Under the pieces are notes generated by a model. The model was not told the DNA's origin. It searched no databases and worked only from the letters and a program-made list of their open reading frames with translations. Below, in pieces: positions 33,387 to 42,491 of a stretch of 64,000 bases of DNA; position 1 is the first letter of the stretch; every line of letters begins with the position of its first letter. The DNA comes from Alcanivorax quisquiliarum (GTDB lineage: Bacteria; Pseudomonadota; Gammaproteobacteria; Pseudomonadales; Alcanivoracaceae), in the NCBI RefSeq assembly GCF_023051175.1, contig NZ_JALKII010000008.1, forward strand, positions 1 through 64,000. Reading direction: 5' to 3'. The translations under genes were made by a program, and so were the position numbers.

Positions 33387-36300
33387 ATGTTTGCCGAACT
33401 GCATGTCACCTCATCCTTCACCTTCCTGACCGGCGCCAGCCAGCCTGACGAACTGGTGCATCGTGCCCTGGAGCTGGGCTACAGCGCCCTGGCGATCACC
33501 GATGAATGCTCGCTGGCCGGCATCGTGCGCGCCTGGCAGGCCGCCCGCGACACACCGCTGAAACTGATTGTCGGCAGCCGGGTGTGCCTGGCCGAAGGCG
33601 GCCCCTCGCTGGTGCTGCTGGCGCCCGACAACGCCGCTTATGCCGATCTGTGCCAGCTCATTACCCAGGCCCGGCGCAACAGCAGCAAAGGCAGCTACCA
33701 CCTGCCGCGCGAGCTGCTCGCTGCGCACAGCCAGCGCCTGCTGTGCCTGTGGTTGCCCACGGAGCCGGCAGCCGACAGTGATCTGGGCTGGCTGGGCGAA
33801 CTGTTCCCCCAGCGCCTGTGGATTGCCTGCGCCCTGCTTCAGGAAGGCGACGACCATGCGCACTACCAGCGCCTGTATCAATTAGCCAATCAGCATCAGT
33901 TACCGATGGTGGCCTGCAACGATGTGCATATGCACACGCCCGAGCGCCAGCCGTTACAGGACGTACTGACCGCCCTGCGCCACCGCACCACAGTGCAGGC
34001 ACTGGGCACGCGTCGCTTTGCCAACGCCGAACGCCATCTGCGCCCGTTGCCACGCTTGCGCACCCTGTATCCACCCGCGTTGCTGCATGAGAGCTTGCGC
34101 ATTGCCGAACGTTGCACCTTCCGGCTGGACTCCCTGCGCTACCACTATCCGCAGGAAGTGGTGCCTGCGGGCCTCACCCCCGCCGGCTATTTGCGCCAGC
34201 TGGTGGAACAGGGCGCCGCCCGGCGCTGGCCGGAGAGCGGTATGCCCGAGGCCGTGCGCGAACAGGTGGAAAAAGAGCTGGCGCTGATTCATGAGCTGCA
34301 ATACGAATATTACTTTCTCACCGTGCACGACATCGTCGCCTTTGCCCGCGCCCAGGGCATCCTGTGCCAGGGGCGCGGCTCGGCGGCCAACTCGGCGGTG
34401 TGTTATTGCCTCGGCATCACCGAAATCGATCCTTCCCGCAGCCAGTTGCTGTTCGAGCGTTTTCTATCCCGCGAACGGGACGAGCCGCCCGACATCGATG
34501 TGGATTTCGAGCACGAACGGCGCGAAGAAGTAATCCAGTACATTTATCGCAAGTACGGCCGCGAGCGCACCGCCCTGGCCGCGACCGTGATCTCCTATCG
34601 CATGCGCTCCGCCATTCGCGATGTCGGCCGGGCGCTGGGATTTGATCCGCACCGGCTGGCCTTGTTGAGCCGCCAGCTGGCCTGGTGGGACAAGCCCGAG
34701 AGCCTGCCGGAGCGCTTTCGCGAAGCGGGCCTGCACGATACCCGGCTGGCCCGTCTGTATCAGACGCTGGTGATCGAGCTGCTGGGGTTTCCGCGCCACT
34801 TGTCGCAACACGTGGGCGGCTTTGTCATCAGCCAGCCGCCGCTGGCCACGCTGGTGCCGATCGAAAATGCCGCCATGCCCGAGCGCACCATCATCCAGTG
34901 GGACAAAGACGATCTGGAAACCCTCGGCCTGCTGAAAGTGGATGTGCTGGCGCTGGGCATGTTGACTGCAATTCGCAAAATGCTGGGGATGATCAATGCC
35001 TATCGCCAGCAAAGCGGCCAGCCACCGATCGCCATGCAGGATATCCCGGCGAACGATGCACCCACCTACGACATGCTGTGCAAGGCAGACAGCGTCGGTG
35101 TGTTTCAGGTGGAATCGCGCGCGCAGATGACCATGCTGCCACGCCTCAAGCCGCGCTGCTTTTATGATCTGGTGATTCAGGTCGCCATTGTCCGGCCCGG
35201 CCCGATCCAGGGCGATATGGTGCACCCTTATTTGCGCCGCCGTAACAAGCTGGAGCCGGTGGAGTATCCGGACAAACGCATTGAAAAAGTGCTCTCGCGC
35301 ACCCTGGGCATTCCGATTTTTCAGGAGCAGGTGATCCAGATGGCCATGGTCGCTGCCGGCTTCAGCGGCGGCGAAGCGGATCAACTGCGCCGCGCCATGG
35401 CTCGCTGGGGCAAAAGCGGCGAGCTGATGCAGTTTCGTGAAAAAATGATTCAGGGCATGCTCGCCAACGGCTACAGCCAGCATTATGCAGAGCGTATTTT
35501 CGAGCAGGTGAAAGGCTTTGGCGGTTACGGTTTTCCGGAATCCCATTCGGCCAGTTTTGCACTGCTGGTGTATGTCTCGGCCTGGCTCAAGCGGCACCAC
35601 AACAGCGCCTTTTATTGCGGGCTGCTGAACAGCTTGCCGATGGGCTTTTACTCTCCTTCCCAGCTGCTGCAAGATGCGCGCCGGCACGGCATTGAAATCC
35701 GACCGCCCTGTGTCGATCACAGCCACTGGGATTACACCCTGGAAGATACCCGGCGGCAGGCGCTGGGCGTGCAGCCCGCCGTGCGCGTCGGCCTGCGCCA
35801 GATCAGCGGTTTCAATGAACAGGCTGCCGAACGGATCGTGCAGGCACGGCGCCAGGCTCGCTTTATCGATGTGGCCGATCTGTGTGCCCGTGCGCAACTG
35901 AGCCGCCGTGAACGGCAAGCACTGGTGGCCGCCAATGCCCTGCCCCGTTTAACTGGCCATCGTCATCAGGCACAGTGGGAAATGCTCGCCATAGAAGAAT
36001 CCCGGCCATTGTTCGAAGCCGCCGGCCCAGCACTGCACGGCACACTGCGTGATGACGTGCGCCTGGATGCGCCATCGGAAGTGGACAGCCTGCTGGCCGA
36101 TTACCGCAGCCTCAGCCTGACGCTGGGCCGTCACCCGCTGGCACTGGTGCGCCAGCAGCTGGCTTTCCAGCGCTGCCAGCGAGCGCGTGACCTGCGCCAT
36201 CTGAGCCAGGGGCGTTTTGTGCGCGTGGCCGGCGTCGTTACCAATCGGCAGCGGCCCGGCACCGCCTCCGGCGTGCTGTTTCTGACACTGGAAGATGAAA

Positions 36301-36497
36301 CCGGCAACACCAGCGTGATTGTGTGGCGCACGCTTCAGGAGCGTTTTCGGCAGGCCATTTTAAGTGGCCAGCTGCTAGTCGTGAAAGGCACGCTGGAAAA
36401 AAACGAAGATGGCGTGATCCATGTGCTCGCCGGCCACATCAGCGATGAAAGCCATGCGCTGGCTGAATTGAAAACCCGATCACGGGATTTTCATTGA
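33387..36497 (+). CDS. dnaE2: error-prone DNA polymerase III alpha subunit DnaE2
   Basis: A 1036-residue C-family polymerase of normal DnaE2 length. The N-terminal PHP domain (FAELHVTSSFTFLTGAS, YSALAITDECSL) is followed by the palm with catalytic acidic residues in PPDIDVDFEHERR and the GRGSAANS motif. Next come LKVDVLALGMLT, the fingers, HhH region and an OB fold near the C-terminus (RVAGVVTNRQRPGTASGVLFLTLEDETG). With ImuA/ImuB it performs SOS translesion synthesis. It is unlinked from imuAB by about 11 kb but has the matching LexA box. Confidence 0.95.
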   Translation: MFAELHVTSSFTFLTGASQPDELVHRALELGYSALAITDECSLAGIVRAWQAARDTPLKLIVGSRVCLAEGGPSLVLLAPDNAAYADLCQLITQARRNSSKGSYHLPRELLAAHSQRLLCLWLPTEPAADSDLGWLGELFPQRLWIACALLQEGDDHAHYQRLYQLANQHQLPMVACNDVHMHTPERQPLQDVLTALRHRTTVQALGTRRFANAERHLRPLPRLRTLYPPALLHESLRIAERCTFRLDSLRYHYPQEVVPAGLTPAGYLRQLVEQGAARRWPESGMPEAVREQVEKELALIHELQYEYYFLTVHDIVAFARAQGILCQGRGSAANSAVCYCLGITEIDPSRSQLLFERFLSRERDEPPDIDVDFEHERREEVIQYIYRKYGRERTALAATVISYRMRSAIRDVGRALGFDPHRLALLSRQLAWWDKPESLPERFREAGLHDTRLARLYQTLVIELLGFPRHLSQHVGGFVISQPPLATLVPIENAAMPERTIIQWDKDDLETLGLLKVDVLALGMLTAIRKMLGMINAYRQQSGQPPIAMQDIPANDAPTYDMLCKADSVGVFQVESRAQMTMLPRLKPRCFYDLVIQVAIVRPGPIQGDMVHPYLRRRNKLEPVEYPDKRIEKVLSRTLGIPIFQEQVIQMAMVAAGFSGGEADQLRRAMARWGKSGELMQFREKMIQGMLANGYSQHYAERIFEQVKGFGGYGFPESHSASFALLVYVSAWLKRHHNSAFYCGLLNSLPMGFYSPSQLLQDARRHGIEIRPPCVDHSHWDYTLEDTRRQALGVQPAVRVGLRQISGFNEQAAERIVQARRQARFIDVADLCARAQLSRRERQALVAANALPRLTGHRHQAQWEMLAIEESRPLFEAAGPALHGTLRDDVRLDAPSEVDSLLADYRSLSLTLGRHPLALVRQQLAFQRCQRARDLRHLSQGRFVRVAGVVTNRQRPGTASGVLFLTLEDETGNTSVIVWRTLQERFRQAILSGQLLVVKGTLEKNEDGVIHVLAGHISDESHALAELKTRSRDFH

Positions 36498-36530
36498 TGC
36501 CTGGCACTGGCCGGCATGAAAAAAATAAAA

Positions 36531-36600
36531 GGTTTATCGTTGATTTTTGGAGAGCCCTTTCCGACATTCGCGAAAGCACCAATGGTTGCCATAAATACCG
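36531..36600. repeat. direct repeat copy A (about 70 bp)
   Basis: It begins GGTTTATCGT, contains CCGACATTCGCGAAAGCACC and ends ACCG. It aligns along its length with 36910-36981, with scattered substitutions. Confidence 0.8.
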
Positions 36601-36877
36601 GTATTTTTTTCTCCCCTCTCTCCTTGTGGGACAAACGCAGCCAGAACAGCCGCAGGCTGGCCCGAAGGGTGAGCGAAGCGAATAAGGGGTTGGGGGAGAG
36701 GGGACTACACAACATGCAGCTGTCACGACGCCAGCTACATGCTGCACTTTTACTTATCTTCAGTAGAAATTTCCATAAAAATTCCATATCTAAAAAAATC
36801 CCGAGCGCTAGCCAGTTTCGTTCTGGATCAAGTGCCAAGTATATATTTCCTTGCCATAATCTCCCCCCTCTCCCCAA

Positions 36878-36902
36878 CCCCTCTCCCACAAGGGGAGAGG
36901 GG
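36878..36902. repeat. CCCCTCTCCC hairpin element
   Basis: CCCCTCTCCC and GGGAGAGGGG flank a loop of about five bases. Related arms occur at 36611-36630 and 36685-36704, so the element is present at least twice. It looks like a REP-type intergenic palindrome. Confidence 0.7.
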
Positions 36903-36909
36903 CTAAAAC

Positions 36910-36981
36910 GGTTTATCGTCGATTTCCGGGGGAATTCTTTCCGACATCCGCGAAAGCACCAATGGGTTGTCCCAAACACCG
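36910..36981. repeat. direct repeat copy B, with a partial third copy after it
   Basis: It matches copy A (GGTTTATCGT at the start, CCGACATCCGCGAAAGCACC in the middle). A shorter related piece, CCGTCGATTTCCGTGAGG, follows near 37000. Confidence 0.8.
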
Positions 36982-37112
36982 ATCATTTTTTGGTGCACCG
37001 TCGATTTCCGTGAGGCTCTAACGGTGGATGAGGACTCTTGAGCCCAGACTTCATAGGTTCTGGAGTGAGCCATACGGGACTGGAAGACGATAAAGGCGCG
37101 GGGCAGCTGGGC

Positions 37113-37140
37113 AAAAAAACCCCGGTGGGTAAGCCGGGGG
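37113..37140 (-). terminator. Rho-independent terminator, minus strand
   Basis: On the minus strand CCCCCGGCTTACCCACCGGGG is a 6-bp GC stem followed by seven Ts. It lies about 460 bp past the patatin gene stop and may end that transcript after the repeat-rich 3' region. Confidence 0.7.
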
Positions 37141-37414
37141 CGTATCTAAACTGCGCTAAGGCAGCAACAAAAATCACACTATCAGGAAGGTGCATTCAAC
37201 TGATGCGGAGTATACGAAGAAAACGGCAAGATAAAATAACGAAGAGATCACATCGAGGGAGAATTCTGATGAACGGCCAGTGAGTGAACAACGCCACACT
37301 GTAACTGCTTTCATGCACCCTGAGTGCGTGACTGTTTGTGCACCGAAAGCCTGATAAGTTAAATTCTGTTTTCTGAAAACCTGCTTGCCGGGATTCTGTT
37401 TAATTCGCCCTGCT

Positions 37415-37552
37415 TGTCAAAAGCCTTGCTCAATCAAAGCTCTGTTCAATCAAAGCCCCGCTCAATCAAAGCCCCGCTCAATCAAAGCCCTGTTCAAGCA
37501 ACCCTGCTCGATCAAACCCCGGTTCAACCAAAATCTATTCAAGCAAACCCGC
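37415..37552. repeat. 16-bp tandem array past the patatin gene
   Basis: Four near-perfect 16-bp units of the form TCAATCAAAGCCCCGC run from 37430 to 37493, with further decayed units on both sides. The array begins about 45 bp after the stop of the minus-strand patatin gene. Confidence 0.85.
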
Positions 37553-37595
37553 TGTAACCAGAGTAGTCTGCACCGGCAAGGCGCCCGCCAGCCCG

Positions 37596-39830
37596 CTAAC
37601 GAAACAACTGGCCGAGAAAAAGATTGACCGCGTAATGGCCACCTTCTGCCACGCCCAGGGAAAGATAGGCCGGCCCGATGGGTGAATCCGCGCCCAGAAA
37701 AATACTGCCCGCCGTGATCGCATTGCCCGCGCTCATGGCACTGTGCTTTTCCCACACGTTGCCACGCTCAAGCGAGGCGCCGGCAAACAGTGGCAGCGCT
37801 GTCGGCAGTGGCGTTTCCTGCCCCAGCGACACCATCGCCACCAGCCTCGTCAACGCACGATGCTGACCCCAACGGCTGCGCGGCCCCAGGCCCGAGAGTT
37901 CAAGAAAGCCACCAATCGGGACGACGTTGGCAATATCCAGCTGATCGCTGTCACTGACACTGAGATCGCCCTCCAGCAAGAACGTGGTGCGTCGCCAGCT
38001 GCGTGCAATACTGACCTCACCGATAAACCGGCGCACCGAGCGTTCCGCGCCCAGCGACGGCTCATGCCAGCGCCACTCTGCCGACCAGCGGCTGCCCCAG
38101 GTGGGAAATGCCAGATCATCCAGCGTGTCCCAGCCCAGGCGTGCGCCGTAATAGCCGTCCTCGTAATGGCCCTCGCCCATCGCCGTGCCACTGCGAAATT
38201 CCAGCTCACCACGCCGCCGCACTACCCCGACACGCACCTCGCCGCGCTGGCGATACAGCTGCCGCCCGATGGCCAGGCCCGCCTGTCGTTCACGGCGCTG
38301 GTAGCTGGCCAGCGCTTCGTCCTGCACCGTTTCATCGAACAGATCAATTCGCTCAGCCTGGTACAACAGCTGCGGCTCGATGAAGTAGCGCATGTGATAA
38401 TCCAGCGGCTGCACAAAGCGCGCTTCCAGGCGCGGTGTGGTGCCGATATCGGCACGAAAGAACGCTGTGCCACCGAGCCGGTTCAACCCGGCCAGCCGCA
38501 GGCTTGCACCCAGGCCAAAATCGGAATCGCCGCGGAAATCATCGCTCACCCGGAAGCCCAGCCGCAGGAAGTTGCTGCCCTCGTGGCGCTCGCGGGCCAC
38601 CAGCCGCAGCCCGGTCTGGCCATCGCGCTCGATCACCCGGTAACGGATATCGCGAAAATAATCCAGCCCGTAGATGGCCGAGATATCTTCCTGCAAGCGC
38701 GCTGTATCCAGCGGCTCGCCGGTACGCTGGCGCACCAGGTTGCGAATGATCCGATCATCCACCGGGCCATCGTTTTCCACTTCGATAAAATGAATGGTCG
38801 GCAGGTGCGCCACTTCACCGGTGCGCTCCTTATGATCCTCGTGCTCCTCGTGCGCCTCCGGCTCATCGATAGCCTGCGGCACCATCAAGCCCAGCATGTC
38901 ACCGGCGGCCAGCGTCTGTATGGCCGCAGCGTAACCGGCCGCCAGCGATTCATCGACGGCATCAAAACGTAAATTAGTCACGCTATCGAGTTGCGGACGG
39001 ATCACAATATCCTGCTCTTGCAGCGCTTCCAGCTGCCGCTGGCTGCTGCCGCGCACCAGCAGCCCGGTGAGCTGATCCACCACATCCACCACCGAGCGGA
39101 TTTCATCTGCCGGCCGCGCCGGCGTGCCGACATCCACCACGATCAGCCGGTCCACACCCATCTGCCGGGCAACATCCACCGGTACGTTGTTGGCAATCCC
39201 GCCATCCACCAGCAGCCGCCCTTCCCACTCCACCGGCTCCAGCAGACCGGGAATCGACATGCTGGCGCGCACCGCCGTGCTCAGACGCCCTTGCCGGATG
39301 ACCACGGCGTCGCCGCTGACCAGATCCGCCGCCACGGCACGAAAGGGGATCGCCAGGCGATCAAAGTCACTGACCCGATCAATGTCGGCAAACAGATCAT
39401 CCAGAATTTGCGTCAGGTGCTGGCCTTGCAGCAGGCCGCGAGGTAGCGCGATACCGCCATCACGAATGTTGAGGCGGTAATCCACCGCCAGGCCGGTATC
39501 GAGCAGGCGAAAGATATAAGGCTGGTCTCGGCGCGGCGAGCGGTCGGTAAAGGCATAAGCCCAATCGGTCGTGCGTGCGATCTGTTCGATCTCGCTGGCC
39601 GATTTGCCGGCAGAGTACAGGCCGCCGACGATAGCACCCATGCTGGTGCCGGCAATGGCGTGCACCGGGATATGGTATTCCTCCAGCGCCTGAAGCACAC
39701 CGATATGGGCAAAACCCCGTGCACCGCCGCCACTGAGCACCAGCCCGATGCGCTCTTGCGCAGGCGCCAGCATGGGCAACAGAAAAAAGAAAAGGAAACC
39801 CCGGAGAAGGAGACTGCGCTTCCGTGCCAT
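37596..39830 (-). CDS. patatin-like phospholipase with POTRA and outer-membrane beta-barrel (PlpD-like, type Vd)
   Basis: A 744-residue secreted protein. A signal peptide (LLLRGFLFFFLLPMLAPAQ) precedes the patatin domain, with oxyanion loop SGGGARG, nucleophile motif GTSMG and catalytic Asp in VDGGIANN. A POTRA module near residues 345-415 (PTIHFIEVENDGPVDDRIIRNLVRQRTGEPLD) leads to a Bam/Omp85-type barrel (residues ~430-744) ending in Phe-Arg. Type Vd autotransporters of this layout expose or release a phospholipase A1. The ATG at 39830 follows GGAG. An acidic His/Glu-rich linker (EAHEEHEDHKE) separates domains. Confidence 0.88.
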   Translation of the reverse strand: MARKRSLLLRGFLFFFLLPMLAPAQERIGLVLSGGGARGFAHIGVLQALEEYHIPVHAIAGTSMGAIVGGLYSAGKSASEIEQIARTTDWAYAFTDRSPRRDQPYIFRLLDTGLAVDYRLNIRDGGIALPRGLLQGQHLTQILDDLFADIDRVSDFDRLAIPFRAVAADLVSGDAVVIRQGRLSTAVRASMSIPGLLEPVEWEGRLLVDGGIANNVPVDVARQMGVDRLIVVDVGTPARPADEIRSVVDVVDQLTGLLVRGSSQRQLEALQEQDIVIRPQLDSVTNLRFDAVDESLAAGYAAAIQTLAAGDMLGLMVPQAIDEPEAHEEHEDHKERTGEVAHLPTIHFIEVENDGPVDDRIIRNLVRQRTGEPLDTARLQEDISAIYGLDYFRDIRYRVIERDGQTGLRLVARERHEGSNFLRLGFRVSDDFRGDSDFGLGASLRLAGLNRLGGTAFFRADIGTTPRLEARFVQPLDYHMRYFIEPQLLYQAERIDLFDETVQDEALASYQRRERQAGLAIGRQLYRQRGEVRVGVVRRRGELEFRSGTAMGEGHYEDGYYGARLGWDTLDDLAFPTWGSRWSAEWRWHEPSLGAERSVRRFIGEVSIARSWRRTTFLLEGDLSVSDSDQLDIANVVPIGGFLELSGLGPRSRWGQHRALTRLVAMVSLGQETPLPTALPLFAGASLERGNVWEKHSAMSAGNAITAGSIFLGADSPIGPAYLSLGVAEGGHYAVNLFLGQLFR

Positions 39831-40007
39831 CGGCCACTGCTCCACAGCGCTAAAGGAGGGGGCAGCCCCAGGCTCGGCTCATCCCGCAGGCCAGCAAACC
39901 GCGACTGCCAACCGACTTCTTGTACAACATGGCCGCAACGACCACAACCCGGCAGCCCTGGCAGCCGGGTGCAGTTCACTATTCAGTTGTAAAAAAGCGG
40001 CGTGCGC

Positions 40008-41252
40008 TCAGGCGCGCATCCGGCCCATACGCAGCCGGCGCCAGGTGACCACACCCAGCACCTTGAGCAACGACCCCAGCCCCGAGGCATCCGGCAGCGG
40101 CGCCTTGCCACGGCCGAGGCGATCCAGTTGCAGCGTGTACCAGGACACTTCCATCATCGCCATATCGTCCACCGGCTTGATGCCGGTGCGAATCGGCTTC
40201 ACCTCGCTGGTCACTGCTCGCCCGGCCAGCACCTCGCGCGGCATGGCGGGCGCCAGCGCCAGCGGGCGCGCCAGGCCCAGCATATCCGTGGCGCCACTGG
40301 CCAGCGCCGCCTGCATCCCGGCGGTGGTGCGAAAACCGCCGGTGACCATCAATGGCGTGCTGACACGCTGCCGCACCTGCTCGGCATAATCGAGAAAATA
40401 GGCTTCTCGCTCGCGGGTGCTCTGCGGCGCATCTTGCCCGGCCATGCGCGGTTTTTCATAAGTGCCGCCGGAAATTTCGATCAGATCCATGCCCAGCTCG
40501 CCCAACCGCTGCACCACCTGCATGGATTCCTCTTCGGTAAAACCGCCGCGCTGGAAATCCGCCGAATTGAGCTTGATCGATACCGGAAAATCATCCCCCA
40601 CGCTGGCACGGATAGCGCGATATACCTCGCACACAAACCGCATCCGGTTCTCCAGCGAGCCACCCCATTCATCCTCGCGCTGATTATGCAACGGCGACAG
40701 AAACTGATTGACCAGATAACCGTGCGCACCGTGCACCTGCACGCCGGTGAAACCGGCTTCGCGAGCCAGCGCAGCGCTGGTGGCAAAGCGCGTGACGAGA
40801 TTCTGAATTTCAGCGCCGGTCAATGCTCGTGGCGTGGCAAAAAAACGCCTCAGCGCCGGGTTGGAAAAGCCGATCGCCGAAGGCGCCACCGGCTGGCGGG
40901 AAAGCATCGACGGGCTCTGCTTGCCGGGATGATTCAGCTGCATCCACAACTGTGTGCCATCGGCGGTGCCCGCCTGCGCCCAGGCTTTCAGCGCCGCCAT
41001 GTCCCGACGATCTTCCAGCACCACATTATTCGGCTCGCCCAGCGCACGGCGATCAATCATGACATTGCCGGTGACCAGCAGCCCGCTGCCGCCCTCGGCC
41101 CAACGGCGATACAAGGTAGCGAGCTTGCCGGTCACCCGATTGTCACGCGTGCCCAGCGCCTCGCTCATGGCCGATTTGCCCAGCCGGTTTTTCACCACCA
41201 CGCCACAAGGCAGTGTCAAAGGTTGATCAATCGATACCGTTTCTTGCGTCAT
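40008..41252 (-). CDS. NADH:flavin oxidoreductase, Old Yellow Enzyme family
   Basis: A 414-residue FMN-dependent TIM barrel. Motifs include KNRLGKSAMSEALG, the active-site region VHGAHGYLVNQFLSPLHNQREDEWGGSLENRMRF and the phosphate loop MVTGGFRTTAGMQAALASG. It lacks the C-terminal Fe-S/FAD half of 2,4-dienoyl-CoA reductases. Such enzymes reduce activated C=C bonds; the natural substrate is unknown. AGGAA precedes the ATG at 41252. Confidence 0.88.
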   Translation of the reverse strand: MTQETVSIDQPLTLPCGVVVKNRLGKSAMSEALGTRDNRVTGKLATLYRRWAEGGSGLLVTGNVMIDRRALGEPNNVVLEDRRDMAALKAWAQAGTADGTQLWMQLNHPGKQSPSMLSRQPVAPSAIGFSNPALRRFFATPRALTGAEIQNLVTRFATSAALAREAGFTGVQVHGAHGYLVNQFLSPLHNQREDEWGGSLENRMRFVCEVYRAIRASVGDDFPVSIKLNSADFQRGGFTEEESMQVVQRLGELGMDLIEISGGTYEKPRMAGQDAPQSTREREAYFLDYAEQVRQRVSTPLMVTGGFRTTAGMQAALASGATDMLGLARPLALAPAMPREVLAGRAVTSEVKPIRTGIKPVDDMAMMEVSWYTLQLDRLGRGKAPLPDASGLGSLLKVLGVVTWRRLRMGRMRA

Positions 41253-41388
41253 GTCATATTCCTGCCGGTCGGGTCTGTCATGCTTTGGCAAAGCAGGCCT
41301 GGCACTCTCGTGCCCTGTCTGCTCTGGAGATCAGAGCGCATTATGCCTTGCCCTCCCCAGACAAAATGATCGGATCGGGACATTCGCC

Positions 41389-41730
41389 ATGCTGAGTTTC
41401 ACCACCACCGGCGGCACCCTCGCAGCCAGCCGGCCTGCTCTGCCGCGACAGCGCCGGGCACGTTATCTGTATCCGGTGCGCCTGAGCGCGCTGCTGGCAC
41501 TGGCTGGCGCCTGCCTTGCCCTCGCCTCGCTGCAATGGCACCTGGTTGGCCTGGCGCTATGCCATGGCGGCGCGCTGGCTGCGCTGGTGCTCGGCATCGT
41601 GGCCGCCATGACACGGCAATGCGGCGCCCTGACCGGCCTGCTGCCGGCCGTGCTGCTCAGTAGCCTGGCGGCACTGGAGCCGTGGCTGCCGGCCGTATTG
41701 TTGAATCTGCTTCAGGCATTGACGCTCTAG
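41389..41730 (+). CDS. small hypothetical membrane protein
   Basis: A 113-residue protein with an N-terminal basic stretch and three hydrophobic helices (LSALLALAGACLALASL, LALCHGGALAALVLGIVAAM and LTGLLPAVLLSSLAAL). I recognise no family. The ATG at 41389 has only a weak GGGA ribosome-binding site. It is divergent from the OYE gene and 119 bp ahead of the lipoprotein gene. Confidence 0.55.
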   Translation: MLSFTTTGGTLAASRPALPRQRRARYLYPVRLSALLALAGACLALASLQWHLVGLALCHGGALAALVLGIVAAMTRQCGALTGLLPAVLLSSLAALEPWLPAVLLNLLQALTL

Positions 41731-41849
41731 CCCGCGCCCGGATGTGCACTTCGATCCGCGCTCTGGGGCCGTCGGTCAGCCCGGCCCGCGCCGTAATGCG
41801 CCAGCACCGCTACAATGTCGGCGTTTTGCTGCCGAGGAACCGTTGCCCC

Positions 41850-42491
41850 ATGACCATCCTGCCCCGCCTTATCACACTTGCCTTGCTGACGCTCGGCCTG
41901 GCCGCGTGCACCACTATCGAAACCGCGCCGGTGCCTGCGCTGGATGAAATCCCCCGCCAGATTCCCCCGGCGGAAACCGATCTGTCGGCCTGGCAGGTGC
42001 CGCCCACACTGGGCAGCTTTCATTTTCAGGGCGAGGTGAGCCTGGATGATCAGCCGCTGCGCCTGCTGCGTTATCGCAACAGCGACGGCACGTTGCTGGA
42101 TCTGGTGCTGTTCCCGTTTCCCGGCGGCTGGGACACCATGACACCGGGTCGCGCCGTCGCCGGGCAATATGGCCAGCAGCGCCAGGACATGATCGAGCGT
42201 GCCCTGCGCCACGGCGCTCAGGAAGTACTGCCGTTGATGGAAACACTCGCTGGCGAGGCCAGCCTGGCCTATCCCATGGCACGCGGCCGGCTGCTGCAAC
42301 ACTACAGCAGCCGCACGCTGGTCACACTGATGGCGCTGACCGCCGTGCCGCCGGTGTTCATCAGCGCGCACATCACCGGCCCGGCTGATCAGGCCGACCC
42401 ACTTGACGAAATCCTGCACCAAGCGGTGATTGATTTTGCCGACGCCAATGCCTCAGCCGGCGAGCAGGTAACCCAGCAGCAAGGGCAGTAG
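41850..42491 (+). CDS. hypothetical lipoprotein
   Basis: A 213-residue protein with a signal peptide ending in LGLAAC, a good lipobox, then a Pro-rich linker. The mature domain contains GSFHFQGEVSLDDQPLRLLRYRNSDGTLLDLVLFPFPGGWD and appears to be a small beta-rich domain. I do not recognise a family. GAGGAAC precedes the ATG. Its last 39 bp overlap the convergent AEC transporter gene. Confidence 0.75.
   Translation: MTILPRLITLALLTLGLAACTTIETAPVPALDEIPRQIPPAETDLSAWQVPPTLGSFHFQGEVSLDDQPLRLLRYRNSDGTLLDLVLFPFPGGWDTMTPGRAVAGQYGQQRQDMIERALRHGAQEVLPLMETLAGEASLAYPMARGRLLQHYSSRTLVTLMALTAVPPVFISAHITGPADQADPLDEILHQAVIDFADANASAGEQVTQQQGQ

Larger units (their letters stand above)
36498..37595. other. 1.1-kb gene-free region rich in repeats
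   Basis: No open frame here has protein-like composition. The region contains a 70-bp direct repeat pair, several CCCCTCTCC/GGAGAGGGG inverted elements, a minus-strand terminator and a 16-bp tandem array. The longest frame (minus, 36491-36979) translates the CTCTCCC repeats as PSPLVGEGLG-type sequence, a common artefact. Confidence 0.7.

Noticed and set aside
36491-36979. 162-residue frame on the minus strand after dnaE2
   Set aside because: It translates the CTCTCCC/GGGGAGAG repeats as PSPLVGEGLG-type sequence, has no ribosome-binding site and no protein-like domain.
36531-36981. insertion sequence bounded by direct repeats
   Set aside because: No transposase is encoded between the copies, and the repeats are too long and diverged to be target-site duplications.
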